Below, one piece after another: positions 16,196-28,571 of a stretch of DNA of 64,000 nucleotides (within the stretch, counting starts at the first letter, position 1; every line of letters begins with the position of its first letter). A program made the translations under genes and the position numbers. The notes under the pieces are model-generated. The model did not search any database, was not told where the DNA came from, and was given only the letters and a program-made list of their open reading frames with translations. The DNA lies in assembly GCF_014201905.1 (NCBI RefSeq), contig NZ_JACHFM010000002.1, positions 1,240,001-1,304,000 on the forward strand. Direction: 5' to 3'. Source of the DNA: Amaricoccus macauensis. GTDB lineage: Bacteria > Pseudomonadota > Alphaproteobacteria > Rhodobacterales > Rhodobacteraceae.

Positions 16196-18246
16196 GAGCG
16201 GGCCTCCAGCACGAGATTGAGATAGGGATCGACGGTCGCCTGCATGTCGGGGAGGATCACCGTCGTCGTGTCCATCTGCTCGACGATCGCGGGACCGTCG
16301 ATGCGGTTGCCGGGCTTCAGACCGTCTCGGGAGTAGACCACGCACTCGGTGAAGCCGCCGACTTCCGGCATCCAGACCTCGCGTGCGCCGATCCGTGCGG
16401 CCGAGGCGTCCGCCCCGGCATCCGGGAGCCGGTTGAACTCGGCCTTGGAGACGAGCCCCGCCGCCTCGACGCGCAGCGTCACGATCTGCACCGTCTCGCC
16501 CTCGGCGATGAAGCCGAACCGCTGCATGTGCGCGGCGGCGAAGCCCTCGGCCAGCGCCTCGAAGCTCGCGGTTTCGATCTCGCCCGCCGGCATCGGCACG
16601 GAAAGTTCGTAGTTCTGCCCGGCGTAGCGCATGTCGACGGTGCGGCTCACGACCTGCCGCTCCACCCCGATGCTCTCGCTCTCGAACCACTCCGCCGCCT
16701 GCAACTCGAGCGAGCGGAACCCGACGCGGACGCCGTCGAGGGCTTCGGGCGCCAGCGCCATCAGGCGGCTGACGGCGAAGTCGGCGCGGAGGTCGGTCAG
16801 GAGCAGGCCGAGCGCGCAGAGGGTGCCGGGCGTGCGCGGCACAATGACGCGCGCCACGTCGAGCTCGCGCGCGAGCCGCGCCGCATGGAGCGGACCGGCG
16901 CCGCCGAACGCCATCAGCGCGTAGTCGCGCGGATCGTGGCCGCGCTGGACGGAGATGACCCGGATCGCCTTCGCCATGTTGGCGTTCAGGACCGAGAGGA
17001 TCCCCTGCGCGGTCTCCATGAGCCCGAGGCCGAGCTTGTCGGCGAGGCGCTGGACGGCCTCGACGGCAAGATCACGGCGGACCTTCATGCGCCCGCCGAG
17101 GATCTCGACCGGATTCAGGGTCTGGAGCACGACGTTCGCGTCCGTCACCGTCGCCTCGGTGTTGCCACGGCCGTAGCAGACCGGACCGGGATCGGCGCCG
17201 GCGCTGCGCGGGCCGACCTTCAGGAGGCCGCCGGAGTCCACGTAGGCAATCGACCCGCCGCCCGCGCCCACCGTATGGATGTCGAGCATCGGCGCCTTGA
17301 TCGGATAGCCGTGGACCGATGCCTCGCCCGTCAGCTTGCAGACGCCGTCCTGGAGCAGCGCCACGTCGCTCGACGTCCCGCCGACGTCGAAGGTGATGAG
17401 GTTCGGGAAGCCGGCCATCCGTCCGATCGCCTGCGCCGCGACGACGCCGGTCGAGGGACCAGAGAGAACGGTGCGGACGGGGAGCCGCGCGGCCGTCTCG
17501 AAACCGATCACACCGCCGTTCGACTGGGTGAGTTGTGGCGTGGCCCCGAGGCCAAGGTCGTGGAGACGCTGTTGCAGGCGGTCGATGTAGCGCTGCATCA
17601 CCGGGCCGAGGTAGCCGTTGACGACGGCCGTCGACATCCGCTCGTACTCGCGGAACTCCGGCGCCACCTCGTGCGAGACGCTGACGAAGACGCCGGGGAA
17701 TTCCTCGCGGATCAGTTCCACGACCCGCGCCTCGTGGACGGTGTTGAGGAAGCCGTAGATGAAGCAGACGGCGATCGCCTTCACCTCGGCGTCGTTCAGC
17801 CGGCGGATGGCCGCGCGGACCGCCGCCTCGTCGAGGGGCGCCTCGACGCTGCCGTCGGCGCGCAGGCGCTCGGGAACTTCAATGCGGAGATCGCGCGAGA
17901 CCAGCACCTCGGGCTTGTCGGCGGTCATGTCGTAGAGCGACGGCCGCTTCTGCCGGCCGATCTCGAGCAGGTCGCGGAAGCCGTCGGTGACGATGAGGCC
18001 GGTCTTCACTCCCTTGAGCTCGATCAGCGCATTCGTTGCGACCGTGGTGCCATGGCCGAGAAACGAGACGTCCGCAGCCTTGGCGCCGACAGTGGCGAGG
18101 CCTTCCTCGACGCCGGCCGCGATGCCGCGCGAGGGATCGTCCGGGGTCGAAGAGACCTTCCATATCTCGAGCCGTCCGGTCTCGTCGTCGAAGAGGCACA
18201 CGTCACAGAATGTGCCGCCGGAATCTACGCCAATTCTCCACGTCAT
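16192..18246 (-). CDS. hyuA: Hydantoinase A / oxoprolinase family subunit (HyuA)
   Basis: 684 residues. It begins MTWRIGVDSGGTFCDVCLFD, the ATP-binding start of the hydantoinase A family, with GHGTTVATNALIE, then the second actin-like motif ITFDVGGTSSDVALL and VGAGGGSIA. The C-terminal half has AFGGAGPLHA and TPGTLCALGLLLTDLRADF. It is the ATP-hydrolysing partner of HyuB. The ATG at 18246 overlaps the oxidase stop (ATGA). The alternative of acetone-carboxylase-type subunits cannot be excluded by sequence reading, but no third subunit is present. Confidence 0.92.
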   Translation of the reverse strand: MTWRIGVDSGGTFCDVCLFDDETGRLEIWKVSSTPDDPSRGIAAGVEEGLATVGAKAADVSFLGHGTTVATNALIELKGVKTGLIVTDGFRDLLEIGRQKRPSLYDMTADKPEVLVSRDLRIEVPERLRADGSVEAPLDEAAVRAAIRRLNDAEVKAIAVCFIYGFLNTVHEARVVELIREEFPGVFVSVSHEVAPEFREYERMSTAVVNGYLGPVMQRYIDRLQQRLHDLGLGATPQLTQSNGGVIGFETAARLPVRTVLSGPSTGVVAAQAIGRMAGFPNLITFDVGGTSSDVALLQDGVCKLTGEASVHGYPIKAPMLDIHTVGAGGGSIAYVDSGGLLKVGPRSAGADPGPVCYGRGNTEATVTDANVVLQTLNPVEILGGRMKVRRDLAVEAVQRLADKLGLGLMETAQGILSVLNANMAKAIRVISVQRGHDPRDYALMAFGGAGPLHAARLARELDVARVIVPRTPGTLCALGLLLTDLRADFAVSRLMALAPEALDGVRVGFRSLELQAAEWFESESIGVERQVVSRTVDMRYAGQNYELSVPMPAGEIETASFEALAEGFAAAHMQRFGFIAEGETVQIVTLRVEAAGLVSKAEFNRLPDAGADASAARIGAREVWMPEVGGFTECVVYSRDGLKPGNRIDGPAIVEQMDTTTVILPDMQATVDPYLNLVLEARS

Positions 18247-19604
18247 TGATGTGCCAACCTCGTGCCCGGAGTGTGTTCGACATGCGCCGTCCTGGCCGAC
18301 CGCCTGAACCGGTCGAGACGGAAGGGACGGGCATCGACGCACGTCGGCGATCCCGTCACGATCTCTGCCATCAGCTTGCCCGCCCCCGGCCCGATGCCGA
18401 AGCCGTGCCCCGAGAAGCCGCTGGCGATGTAGAAGCCCGGGATGCTCCCGACCGGGCCGATCACCGGCACCGCGTCGGGCGTCGCATCGACGAGCCCGGC
18501 CCAGCTGTGGGTGATGCGCGCGCCGGCGAAGCCCGGGAAGGCGCGGGCGAGATGCTTCAGCCCGTCGCTGTTGAAACGGTCGTGCGGTTGCGGATCGAGG
18601 ATGCGCACCCGCTCGAAGGGTGAGACCTCGTCTGCCGCCCAGCGCTTGGGCGTGCGCCACTCCTCGAAGAAGCGGCCGTTCACCCGCAACGTGAGCTCGT
18701 GCCAGCTTTTGACGAGGGTCGGCGCGAAGTCGGCGAAGAGACGGAAGCTGTCCGGCGTGATCGGCGCGATGTTGGCGTTGCGCATCGTCGCGGTGTAACC
18801 GCCGTCGAGACGCGGGCGCGCCGCGAAGGTGCCGCCGCCGACCGGCATGTCGGGCACGGTGCCGCTGACGCCGTCGATGCGCGCGGTCGTCCCGAGGATC
18901 TTCAGCTGTGGGAAGTCGATCCCGAGGTTGCCCGCGAAGAGCCGCGACCACGCGCCGCCGGCGAGGACGACCGAGGCGCAGCGGATCGGGCCGTGCTCGG
19001 TGACGACGCCGCTGACCCGGCCCGCCTCGGTCTCGAGGCTTCGCACGGCGCAACTCGTCAGCACATGCGCACCGAGGCGCGCCGCCGCGCGCGCCATCGC
19101 GGGAGCCGCCCTGGTGGGCTCGGCACAGCCGTCTGTCGCGGTATGCAGGCCGGCGAGGAACCGGCCTTCGGTGATCCCCGGCAGGAGCCCGGGGAGGTCC
19201 TTCGGCGCGACCAGCCGGGAGTCGAGCTGGTAGGTCCTCGCGTGCCCGAGCCACTCCTCGTAGTGTGCCACGTCGCGGCGGGTATCGCAGAGGTAGGTGA
19301 TGCCGCGCTGGCGGAAGCCGGTCTCCTCGCCGATGCGGGCATTCATCGTCCGCCAGAGAGTCAGGCTCTCGATGGCGAGCGGCAGCTCGAGCGGGTCGCG
19401 GCCCATCTGGCGGACCCACCCCCAGTTGCGGGTCGACTGCTCACCGGCGATCAGCCCCTTTTCGCAGAGCGCCACAGAGACGCCCTTTTCCGCAAGGAAG
19501 AGCGTCGTCGCGACGCCGGCGATGCCGCCGCCGATCACCACGACGTCGACCTTCTGGGGCAACGTCCGGTCGGTGGGGACAGGATCGGGAATGATGCGGG
19601 ACAA
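18243..19604 (-). CDS. FAD-dependent amine/amino-acid oxidase (DAO family)
   Basis: 453 residues. The FAD-binding motif VVVIGGGIAGVATTLFLAEKG starts near residue 20 with a typical acidic end (CEKG). The segment STRNWGWVRQMGRDPLELPL is common in sarcosine/glycine-oxidase relatives. The C-terminal SWAGLVDATPDAVPVIGP and GHGFGIGPGAGKL complete the fold. The expected reaction is oxidation of a secondary or primary amine to an imine with release of H2O2 or electrons. It sits upstream of hyuA with a 4-bp overlap, and RidA downstream could hydrolyse its imine product. Confidence 0.9.
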   Translation of the reverse strand: MSRIIPDPVPTDRTLPQKVDVVVIGGGIAGVATTLFLAEKGVSVALCEKGLIAGEQSTRNWGWVRQMGRDPLELPLAIESLTLWRTMNARIGEETGFRQRGITYLCDTRRDVAHYEEWLGHARTYQLDSRLVAPKDLPGLLPGITEGRFLAGLHTATDGCAEPTRAAPAMARAAARLGAHVLTSCAVRSLETEAGRVSGVVTEHGPIRCASVVLAGGAWSRLFAGNLGIDFPQLKILGTTARIDGVSGTVPDMPVGGGTFAARPRLDGGYTATMRNANIAPITPDSFRLFADFAPTLVKSWHELTLRVNGRFFEEWRTPKRWAADEVSPFERVRILDPQPHDRFNSDGLKHLARAFPGFAGARITHSWAGLVDATPDAVPVIGPVGSIPGFYIASGFSGHGFGIGPGAGKLMAEIVTGSPTCVDARPFRLDRFRRSARTAHVEHTPGTRLAHQ

Positions 19605-19623
19605 GGGGGGCTCCTCCGGGGCC

Positions 19624-20355
19624 TCAGAGCATGTCTTCGAGGCGGCAGTTGACCAGCAGCTCCGCGATCGCGGCGCTGTTCGGCAGTTCGATGAGCGTGC
19701 GGACGAGTTCAGCCATCGTCCCGGGCTGGATCATCTCGTCGGGGGCGAGCTTCTTCGTGTGGCTGCTCATGTCGGTGCGCACGAAGCTCGGGCAGACGGC
19801 GGTGGCGCGGACCCCCCTGTCCCACGCCACGTGACGGGTTGTGTGAGTGAGGCCCATGAGCGCGAACTTCGTCATGTTGTAGCCGACCGAGCCGTTGCGC
19901 ACGCGTTTGCCCGAGAGCGAGGCGACATTGACGATGCGCCCCGCGCCCGTCGCCTCGAGATGCGGCAGGCAGAGGCGCGTCAGGCGCAGCGGCGCCTTGA
20001 CGTTCACCGTCCAGAGCCGGTCGAGCGCCTCCTCGTCATCGTCCATGAGCGAGACCTGCTCGGCTGAACCGGCGTTGTTCACGAGCCCGTCGATACGGCC
20101 GAAGCGATCGACGGCCGCCGCCACCCAGTCGGTAGCGCTCGTCTTGTCGAAGGCATCGAAGCGCGCGAACTGGAGCGAGTCGCTCTCCGGCCCGAACACG
20201 TCGGCGAGCGACGCCGGGTCACGCGCGCCGAGGCTGAGGCGGTAGCCTCGCCCTGAAAGCTCTTGCGCGATCGCGAGCCCAATTCCTCGATTTGCTCCAG
20301 AAATGATCACGACGCGGCTGATCGCGCCGGAGCCTCCCGGTGTCTCGGTCGACAT
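19624..20355 (-). CDS. SDR-family oxidoreductase
   Basis: 243 residues from the ATG at 20355, giving MSTETPGGSGAISRVVIISG. Cofactor motif SGANRGIG is at about 19-26, NNAG at about 94, catalytic Ser in NVASLSG and YNMTK at about 155-159. It is the promoter-proximal gene of the minus-strand hyu operon, 19 bp before the FAD oxidase gene, and divergent from the dipeptide-type importer across 245 bp. Earlier in-frame starts would add 45 residues without domain character. Substrate unknown. Confidence 0.85.
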   Translation of the reverse strand: MSTETPGGSGAISRVVIISGANRGIGLAIAQELSGRGYRLSLGARDPASLADVFGPESDSLQFARFDAFDKTSATDWVAAAVDRFGRIDGLVNNAGSAEQVSLMDDDEEALDRLWTVNVKAPLRLTRLCLPHLEATGAGRIVNVASLSGKRVRNGSVGYNMTKFALMGLTHTTRHVAWDRGVRATAVCPSFVRTDMSSHTKKLAPDEMIQPGTMAELVRTLIELPNSAAIAELLVNCRLEDML

Positions 20356-20600
20356 GATTCGCCCAGTTTCCGCTGAAATCTGCCTCGACGGTAATGGATA
20401 GTCGCGCGCAGCGGCAAGCATGAATGCTAGATCAGCCACACAATGCTCCATAAATGGGCATGCATGACCCTTCATTGCGCGATCGATCACGTCACGCTTG
20501 ACGCAATCGACTCACATTGCCCTTATGACAGAAAGAAAACGCGCAACACCTTCCATACTCAGCCACGGACCCACTCCGCGGCGATCAGCAGCGGATTGCC

Positions 20601-22304
<1,704 letters not shown>

Positions 22305-22308
22305 TCCC

Positions 22309-23280
22309 ATGCAGAACATCGGCGCCTTCGGCTTCGCCATCGGCTCGCGTCTCGTGACCGCGATCGTCCAGCTCTGGGTCATCGCAACGCTGGTCTTTTC
22401 GCTCATGTACATCATGCCCGGCGATCCGGTGCTGATGCTGCTCGGGCCGGACAGCAATCCGACGCCCGAAGCAATCGCCGCTACCCGTGCCCAGCTCGGC
22501 CTGGATCAGCCGGTGCTCTCGCAGTACGTGAAGTGGCTCGGCGGCGCGATGCAGGGCAATCTCGGCACCTCGCTCGATGGCTATCCGGTGGCGCAATACA
22601 TCGGCAACGGCGTCTTCAAGACGCTGGAACTCGCCTTCGCCGCGATCCTCGTGGCATCGCTCATCGGCGTGCCCCTCGGTATCGCGGCCGCGCTCAACCG
22701 GGGGCGCTTCCTCGACGGGCTCCTTACGTCAGTCGCGACGCTCGGCATCTCCGTGCCGGTCTACATTCTCGGCTCGCTTCTCATCCTCGGGCTCAGTCTC
22801 AAGCTCGGCTGGCTGCCCGCGAGCGGCTACACCAACATGTCGCGCAGCGTCGCGATGCACTTCGAGAAGCTCATTCTGCCGGCGATCACTCTCGGCTTCG
22901 GTCTCGCCGCCTCGATCGCCCGCATGACCCGCTCCTCGATGCTCGAGATTCTCGGCAAGGACTTCGTGCGATCGCTTCGCGCCCGGGGCATGTCGGAGCG
23001 GCGCATCGTCTGGCGTCACGTTCTCAGGAACGCCGCGATCCCGATCGTCACGATCATCGGCCTTCAGCTCGGCAACCTGATGGGCGGGACGGTGCTCGTG
23101 GAGGCGCTCTTCAACTGGCCCGGCCTCTCGACGCTTCTCGTCACCGCCGTCTCCAACCGCAACTACCCGCTGGTGCAGGGGGCGATCCTGACGATCGCGG
23201 CGCTCTTCATCCTGATCAACCTCTGCGTCGACCTCTTCTACACGCTCCTCGACCCCCGCATCCGCAGGAAACGCGCATGA
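22309..23280 (+). CDS. Dipeptide-type ABC permease, DppB-like
   Basis: 323 residues with six membrane segments. The N-terminus reads LWVIATLVFSLMYIMPGDPV, the DppB hallmark (MPGDP), then ATRAQLGLDQPVLSQY. The EAA loop is RSLRARGMSERRIVWRHVLRNA, followed by GGTVLVEALFNWPGL. The ATG at 22309 starts 4 bp after the ATPase stop; longer starts within the ATPase gene are unlikely. Its stop overlaps the next permease start (ATGA). Confidence 0.93.
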   Translation: MQNIGAFGFAIGSRLVTAIVQLWVIATLVFSLMYIMPGDPVLMLLGPDSNPTPEAIAATRAQLGLDQPVLSQYVKWLGGAMQGNLGTSLDGYPVAQYIGNGVFKTLELAFAAILVASLIGVPLGIAAALNRGRFLDGLLTSVATLGISVPVYILGSLLILGLSLKLGWLPASGYTNMSRSVAMHFEKLILPAITLGFGLAASIARMTRSSMLEILGKDFVRSLRARGMSERRIVWRHVLRNAAIPIVTIIGLQLGNLMGGTVLVEALFNWPGLSTLLVTAVSNRNYPLVQGAILTIAALFILINLCVDLFYTLLDPRIRRKRA

Positions 23281-24104
23281 GACTGTCCGGCCTCCTCCGA
23301 CGACCGCTCGTTCTCGCTAGTCTGTGCGTCATCTTCGGGATCGTCGTGGTCGCAATGATCGGCCCATGGATCGCACCGTGGGATCCACTGGCGCTCGACC
23401 AGAACAACGTCAATCAGGGGAGTTCGTCCGCGCATCTTCTCGGTACTGACGAGTTCGGTCGTGACATCCTTTCGCGGCTGCTCGTCGGGATCCGGCCGAC
23501 GGTTGTCGTCGCACTGGTCTCGACAACCATCGCGGCCCTCCTTGGCACCGCGCTCGGCATCGTCGGCGGCTACGGCAACCGCACCGTCGGGTTCTTCATC
23601 ATGCGCGGCGTAGACATCATGCTGTCGTTCCCGGCGATCCTGCTTGCGCTTCTCGCGGTCGGGTTCTGGCAGAGCGGCGTGCTCAGCCTGTCGATCGTCA
23701 TCGGCATCATCTTCATTCCGCAGTTCGCCCGCGTCGCGCAGTCCGCGACGCTCCAGGTGCTGGGGCAGGAATTCGTCGAGGCCGAGCACGCCATGGGCGC
23801 GCGCTACACGCGTGTCATCTTCCGGGCGATCCTGCCGAACATCCTCGCCCCGCTCGTGGTGCAGGCGACGCTGACGATCGCCGCGGCGATCCTGCTCGAG
23901 TCGGGTCTCAGCTTCCTCGGTCTCGGCATCGTGCCGCCCGAACCCTCGTGGGGCCAGATGATCGGCACCGCGCGCGGCTACATGAGCCAGAACCCGATGT
24001 ACGTGGTCTGGCCCTCGCTCTGCCTCGCGATGACCGTGCTCGCCGTCAACATCCTCGGCGACGCGCTCCGCGACCACCTGGACCCACGCCTGCGCAACGC
24101 CTGA
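23277..24104 (+). CDS. Dipeptide-type ABC permease, DppC-like
   Basis: 275 residues. It contains the DppC signature HLLGTDEFGRDILSRLLVG (about 53-71), MRGVDIMLSFPAILLALL, and the EAA loop VEAEHAMGARYTRVIFRAILPN, ending LGDALRDHLDPRL. With the DppB-like subunit it forms the channel. The start overlaps the preceding stop by 4 bp. Confidence 0.94.
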   Translation: MRLSGLLRRPLVLASLCVIFGIVVVAMIGPWIAPWDPLALDQNNVNQGSSSAHLLGTDEFGRDILSRLLVGIRPTVVVALVSTTIAALLGTALGIVGGYGNRTVGFFIMRGVDIMLSFPAILLALLAVGFWQSGVLSLSIVIGIIFIPQFARVAQSATLQVLGQEFVEAEHAMGARYTRVIFRAILPNILAPLVVQATLTIAAAILLESGLSFLGLGIVPPEPSWGQMIGTARGYMSQNPMYVVWPSLCLAMTVLAVNILGDALRDHLDPRLRNA

Positions 24105-24135
24105 AGAAACGATCCCGACAAGGAGGGGACCCCAA

Positions 24136-25668
24136 ATGAACATCGTGCGGAAACTCGGTCTGGCCACGGGGCTCCTCGCCCTGATGTCCACGTCCGCCAT
24201 CGCCGAGGGCTCGCTCTGGTTCGGCCTTTCGGCCGAGCCGTCGAGCCTCGACACCGTGGTCCAGCCCGGCACCGCCGCCCGCACGGTCAAGCTCGCCATC
24301 CACCGCGGCCTCGTGAACTACGGCATAGACGGGAAGATCTCGCCGGAACTCGCCGAAAGCTACGAGATCAGCGAGGACGCCAGGACCTACACGTTCCACC
24401 TGCGCGACGCGAAGTTCCACGACGGATCGCCGGTCACCGCCGCCGACGTGAAGGCGACGTTCGAGCACATCCTCGATCCGAACGGCAAGGCGGCCTTTCG
24501 CAACGAGCTCTCGATTATCGACGCGGTCGAGACGCCCGACGACAAGACGGTCGTCCTGAAGCTGTCGACGCCTTCCGTCGCGCTCATCGGCTATCTCGCG
24601 CTACCCGAGTCGGTCATCGTCCCCGCCGCCTGGCTCGCCGAGAACAAGGACAACCCGACCGCCACCCCGATCGGTGCCGGTCCGTTCACCTTCGGCGAGT
24701 GGACGCGCGGGCAGGAAATCGTGCTCGAGAAGTTTGATGACTACTACAAGGAGGGCAAGCCCGCCCTCGACGAGATCCATTTCGTCTTCTACGGCGACGA
24801 GAACACCCGGGTGAACGCGCTGAAATCCGGCGATGTTGACATCATCGACTACGTACCCGCCAAGGACGCCGAGGCGCTGAAGGCCGGGCCGGGGACCGAG
24901 CTCATCAGCACCTACGGGCCGTTCATGGGCCTGCAGTTCAACACGAAGTTCGAGCCATTCTCGAAGCCCGAGGTGCGGCAGGCGATCGCCTACGCCGTCG
25001 ACCGCAGCGCCATCATCAACACCGCGTTCAACGGCATCGGCGCGCCGATCTGGGGTCTCGCCATCCCCGAGGGCTACATGGGCTACTCGGAGGCGAAGAA
25101 GGACTACTTCTCCCATGACATCGAGAAGGCCAGGGAGCTGATGGCCAAGGCCGGGTATCCGGACGGCTTCGAGGCGCGACTGCTCGCGTCGTCGCAGTAC
25201 TCGTTCCACCAGAACACTGCCGTCGCGGTACAGTCGGAGCTCGCCAAGATCGGCATCAGGCTGACGCTCGACCTGCCGGACTGGGCAACGCGCATGTCAA
25301 AGGCCGGCAACGCCGACTACGACTTCGCTGTGCTGGGCTCGCTCGGCGAGATCGCCGATCCCGACTGGCTCACCAACTACTACTACGGCGGCGACAAGCT
25401 GGTGCGGACCAACAACTCGCCCTACTTCGATGATCCCGAGATCAACGGGCTCCTCGACAAGGGCCGGGCGACGGTCGATCCGGTGGCGCGGGCCGAGGTC
25501 TACGACCAGTTCGTCGACCGGGCCTTGGAGCTCTCACCGATCGTCTATTTCATGTGGCGGCAGCAGGACTACGCCGTGCGCGAGGGCGTAACCGGCTTCA
25601 CCAACCTTCCAGGCTTCCTGACCTTCCAGTCGGGCTACAGCCTCGAGAACACCAAGGTCGAGGACTGA
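24136..25668 (+). CDS. Dipeptide/oligopeptide-type ABC substrate-binding protein
   Basis: 510 residues with a signal peptide (IVRKLGLATGLLALMSTSAIA). The SBP_bac_5 pattern is clear: GLSAEPSSLDTVVQPG, YEISEDARTYTFHLRDAKFH, DGSPVTAADVKATFEHIL and later PEVRQAIAYAVDRSAI. AGGAGG is present just upstream. The ligand may be a peptide or another nitrogen compound; the neighbouring HyuAB, oxidase and RidA genes suggest a cyclic amide or amine, which is inference. Confidence 0.93.
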   Translation: MNIVRKLGLATGLLALMSTSAIAEGSLWFGLSAEPSSLDTVVQPGTAARTVKLAIHRGLVNYGIDGKISPELAESYEISEDARTYTFHLRDAKFHDGSPVTAADVKATFEHILDPNGKAAFRNELSIIDAVETPDDKTVVLKLSTPSVALIGYLALPESVIVPAAWLAENKDNPTATPIGAGPFTFGEWTRGQEIVLEKFDDYYKEGKPALDEIHFVFYGDENTRVNALKSGDVDIIDYVPAKDAEALKAGPGTELISTYGPFMGLQFNTKFEPFSKPEVRQAIAYAVDRSAIINTAFNGIGAPIWGLAIPEGYMGYSEAKKDYFSHDIEKARELMAKAGYPDGFEARLLASSQYSFHQNTAVAVQSELAKIGIRLTLDLPDWATRMSKAGNADYDFAVLGSLGEIADPDWLTNYYYGGDKLVRTNNSPYFDDPEINGLLDKGRATVDPVARAEVYDQFVDRALELSPIVYFMWRQQDYAVREGVTGFTNLPGFLTFQSGYSLENTKVED

Positions 25669-25690
25669 CCCGCAGGTCCTCTGCGTCGGG

Positions 25691-25720
25691 CGGGCCAGGC
25701 CGGAAAACCGGTCTGGCCCG
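25691..25720. terminator. Terminator hairpin 1 of 3 (after dipeptide-type operon)
   Basis: 13-bp stem with one G-U pair, CGGGCCAGGCCGG / CCGGTCTGGCCCG, loop AAAA, 22 bases after the binding-protein stop. Probably terminates the importer operon. Confidence 0.7.
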
Positions 25721-25733
25721 CGATCTTCCTCAC

Positions 25734-25761
25734 CGGGCGGGTGGTACGGGCCACCCGCCCG
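25734..25761. terminator. Hairpin 2 of 3 between converging operons
   Basis: 11-bp perfect stem CGGGCGGGTGG / CCACCCGCCCG, loop TACGGG. It lies between the other two hairpins and may protect both 3' ends or terminate in either direction. Confidence 0.55.
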
Positions 25762-25778
25762 ATGCCACCGCTCGGCTG

Positions 25779-25806
25779 GGGCCTGACCGGATAACCGGTC
25801 AGGCCC
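25779..25806. terminator. Terminator hairpin 3 of 3, bidirectional candidate
   Basis: Perfect 12-bp stem GGGCCTGACCGG / CCGGTCAGGCCC, loop ATAA, followed on the plus strand by TTCTCGCTTCTC. Its sequence resembles hairpin 1, suggesting duplication. It lies 10 bases from the aldehyde dehydrogenase stop. Confidence 0.7.
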
Positions 25807-25816
25807 TTCTCGCTTC

Positions 25817-27274
<1,458 letters not shown>

Positions 27275-27530
27275 GTGGGGCTCCAGTGCTCAGATGGGGC
27301 GCGCCCGGCCGCGAGTCCGCCGCGACGAGGCACCATCAGGTTGTTCTTGGCCGAGGCGGCCGGCGTTCGCAAGGGACGGACGGAGCGACCCGAAGGCTTT
27401 CCCGCCCTGCCCCTGACGGCCGCACTCAAGGCGGGTGCGAGCCGGCATGCGAACGGGCAAGATTGCTTGACCGATGTATCTCACTGGACATAGCAAGGCA
27501 AAGAGAGTTCTGCCCCGACGGGAGACGGAC

Positions 27531-28571
27531 ATGCTGAGACGAACGTTCCTGACAGCGATTGCGCTGGCCCTCGCGCTCGGTCCTGCGTCCTTCGCCCAGA
27601 CGAGAACCGTGGTCGACTCCACCGGGCGGAGTGTCGAGGTCCCGGACGCGCCGCAGCGGGTCCTCGCGGCCGGGCCGCCGGCCTCGGTGCTGCTCTATGC
27701 CCTCGCGCCGGACAAGATGATCGGCTGGGCGCGCGAGCCCACTCCGGCGCAGAAGCCGTTTCTCGCGGCGCCCTACCGCGACCTGCCGACGACTGGCCGC
27801 CTGACCGGCAAGGGCAATACCGCGAACATCGAGATGGTCCTCGCGCTGAAGCCCGACCTGATCCTCGACGTGGGCTCGGTCGATGCGACCTATGCCTCGC
27901 TCGCTGACCGGGTGCAGGAGCAGACCGGCATTCCCTATGTGCTGGTCGATGGCAGTTTCGGACGAACCCCGACCACGCTTCGCGAGGTCGGCGCGCTCCT
28001 CGGCGTGCCGGAGACCGCCGAGAAGCAGGCGGTCTATGCCGAGACCGCGATGTCGCGGCTGGAGACCCGTATCGCCGCGATCCCCGAGAGCGACCGGCCG
28101 CGTGTCTACTACGGGCGCGGCCCGGACGGCCTCGAGACCGGGCTCGCGGGCTCGATCAACATGGAGGTGCTCGACGCGGTCGGAGCGACCAACGTCGCAG
28201 ATGCGGCCGGGCCGGGCAGTCTCGCCAACGTCTCGGTGGAGCAGGTGCTCGCCTGGAACCCCGACATCATCATCGCCGCCGACCCCGCCTTCCGGACGGC
28301 GGTAGCGCGTGATCCGGTCTGGGCCGACGTCGCCGCCGTGCGCGAGGGTCGCGTCTATCTCGCGCCGGATCTGCCCTTCGGCTGGTTCGACACGCCGCCG
28401 GGGATCAACCGGGTGATCGGCGTCGACTGGCTGACGAGCATCCTCTATCCGGGCGCGGCTCCTGTGGATCTCGCCGCATCGATGCGCGACTTCTACCGGC
28501 TGTTCTATCACATCGAACTGACCGACGAGCAGGTGGCAACGCTGCTCGAAGGGGCGACCGCGGAGCCGTGA
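27531..28571 (+). CDS. Metal (probably molybdate/tungstate) ABC binding protein, BtuF/FecB type
   Basis: 346 residues with a signal peptide (MLRRTFLTAIALALALGPASF, cleaved after FAQ or nearby). A periplasmic-binding-protein type III fold is indicated by VVDSTGRSVEVPDAPQRVLAAGPPASVLLYAL, NIEMVLALKPDLILDVGS and WNPDIIIAADPAF. GGAGACGGAC precedes the ATG. The family binds siderophores, cobalamin or oxyanions; the molbindin gene at the operon end favours molybdate or tungstate, as in Haemophilus MolABC. The stop overlaps the permease start. Confidence 0.85.
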   Translation: MLRRTFLTAIALALALGPASFAQTRTVVDSTGRSVEVPDAPQRVLAAGPPASVLLYALAPDKMIGWAREPTPAQKPFLAAPYRDLPTTGRLTGKGNTANIEMVLALKPDLILDVGSVDATYASLADRVQEQTGIPYVLVDGSFGRTPTTLREVGALLGVPETAEKQAVYAETAMSRLETRIAAIPESDRPRVYYGRGPDGLETGLAGSINMEVLDAVGATNVADAAGPGSLANVSVEQVLAWNPDIIIAADPAFRTAVARDPVWADVAAVREGRVYLAPDLPFGWFDTPPGINRVIGVDWLTSILYPGAAPVDLAASMRDFYRLFYHIELTDEQVATLLEGATAEP

